From an uncultured Acidimicrobiia bacterium (GTDB taxonomy: Bacteria; Actinomycetota; Acidimicrobiia; Spongiisociales; Spongiisociaceae), in NCBI GenBank assembly GCA_937900165.1, contig CALCCX010000087.1, positions 1-5,425 of the forward strand: DNA of 5,425 bases. Reading direction: 5' to 3'. The translations under genes and the position numbers were made by a program. Positions 5,360 to 5,425 of the stretch are shown here, piece by piece. Under the pieces are notes generated by a model. It did no database searches and was not told where the DNA came from. It saw nothing but the letters and a program-made list of their open reading frames with translations. Each line of letters begins with the position of its first letter. Positions within the stretch are counted from its first letter, which is position 1.

Positions 5360-5425
5360 AGATCGGCAGAGCGTCGGGTCGGGAAAGAGGGGAGATCTCG
5401 GTGGTCGCCGTATCATTACAAATAA
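5360..5425. other. Illumina TruSeq/P5 adapter read-through plus A-rich tail (artefact)
   Basis: Positions 5360-5417 align without gaps to the full 58-nt reverse complement of the Illumina TruSeq universal (P5) adapter, beginning AGATCGG and ending GTGGTCGCCGTATCATT. By eye 53 of 58 positions match. The five differences, at 5367, 5377, 5380, 5390 and 5392, are all A-to-C or T-to-G, the usual confusions of four-colour Illumina chemistry. The A-rich ACAAATAA at 5418-5425 is what a read gives after running off the fragment end. The plus-strand frame over it reads VGKEGRSRWSPYH, a peptide I recall as a sign of translated adapter in protein databases. Nothing here is genomic, and the coxE frame's TGA at 5413-5415 is artificial. 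Confidence 0.96.

Noticed and set aside
5045..5425. Plus-strand ORF reaching the right edge
   Set aside because: It lies antisense to coxE and its last 20 or so codons are adapter sequence.
1..5425. CRISPR arrays, tRNA/rRNA genes, insertion sequences or defence genes
   Set aside because: I saw no spaced direct repeats of CRISPR type, no cloverleaf, no transposase motifs and no terminal inverted repeats; all sizeable coding regions fall in metabolic, regulatory or cofactor families.

Overview
The window looks like the end of a metagenomic contig from an actinobacterium, probably an uncultured, deep-branching lineage (Acidimicrobiia would fit). The grounds are high GC, frequent GTG/TTG starts and short ATGA overlaps. 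There is also an XRE regulator coupled to a lysine-tailed HBHA-like gene, the same arrangement as Rv0474-hbhA in mycobacteria, behind a promoter that looks leaderless. The placement is inference; no rRNA or other marker is present.

Left block (1-1126, minus strand): tyrA, encoding prephenate dehydrogenase, runs off the left edge within its ACT domain. Its start overlaps the stop of a small unrecognised ORF (about 76 aa), so the two are probably translationally coupled. The short divergent gap at 1127-1240 ends in an operator-like cluster: an 18-bp palindrome and a 12-bp direct repeat.

Middle block (1201-2235, plus strand): a SinR/Rv0474-like helix-turn-helix regulator, then by a 4-nt overlap an HBHA-like protein with a coiled-coil-type body and a repetitive Lys/Ala/Pro tail. 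A perfect 18-bp hairpin terminator (2196-2235) closes the operon. It also serves the convergent minus-strand DUF4332 helix-hairpin-helix gene (2252-2656).

Right block (2826-5358, minus strand): maturation genes for a molybdenum hydroxylase (CO dehydrogenase / xanthine dehydrogenase family), in the order coxE (5' end missing), xdhC N-terminal half, xdhC C-terminal half, MocA-like nucleotidyltransferase. Overlaps of 4 and 7 nt and a 15-nt gap indicate one operon. XdhC and the nucleotidyltransferase would prepare and deliver the molybdenum cofactor; CoxE, with a CoxD-type ATPase expected just beyond the window, would mature the active site. No hydroxylase structural genes are visible. Between this block and the DUF4332 gene lie 168 nt (2658-2825) in which I see no gene and no strong signal other than the DUF4332 ribosome binding site.

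The last 66 bases are not biological. Positions 5360-5417 match the reverse complement of the Illumina TruSeq/P5 adapter at 53 of 58 positions, followed by an A-rich tail. Real sequence ends at about 5359, so the in-frame stop upstream of coxE is artificial. I found no convincing new defence or mobile system. The points most worth a second look are the regulator/operator/HBHA-like module, the split xdhC and the adapter artefact.
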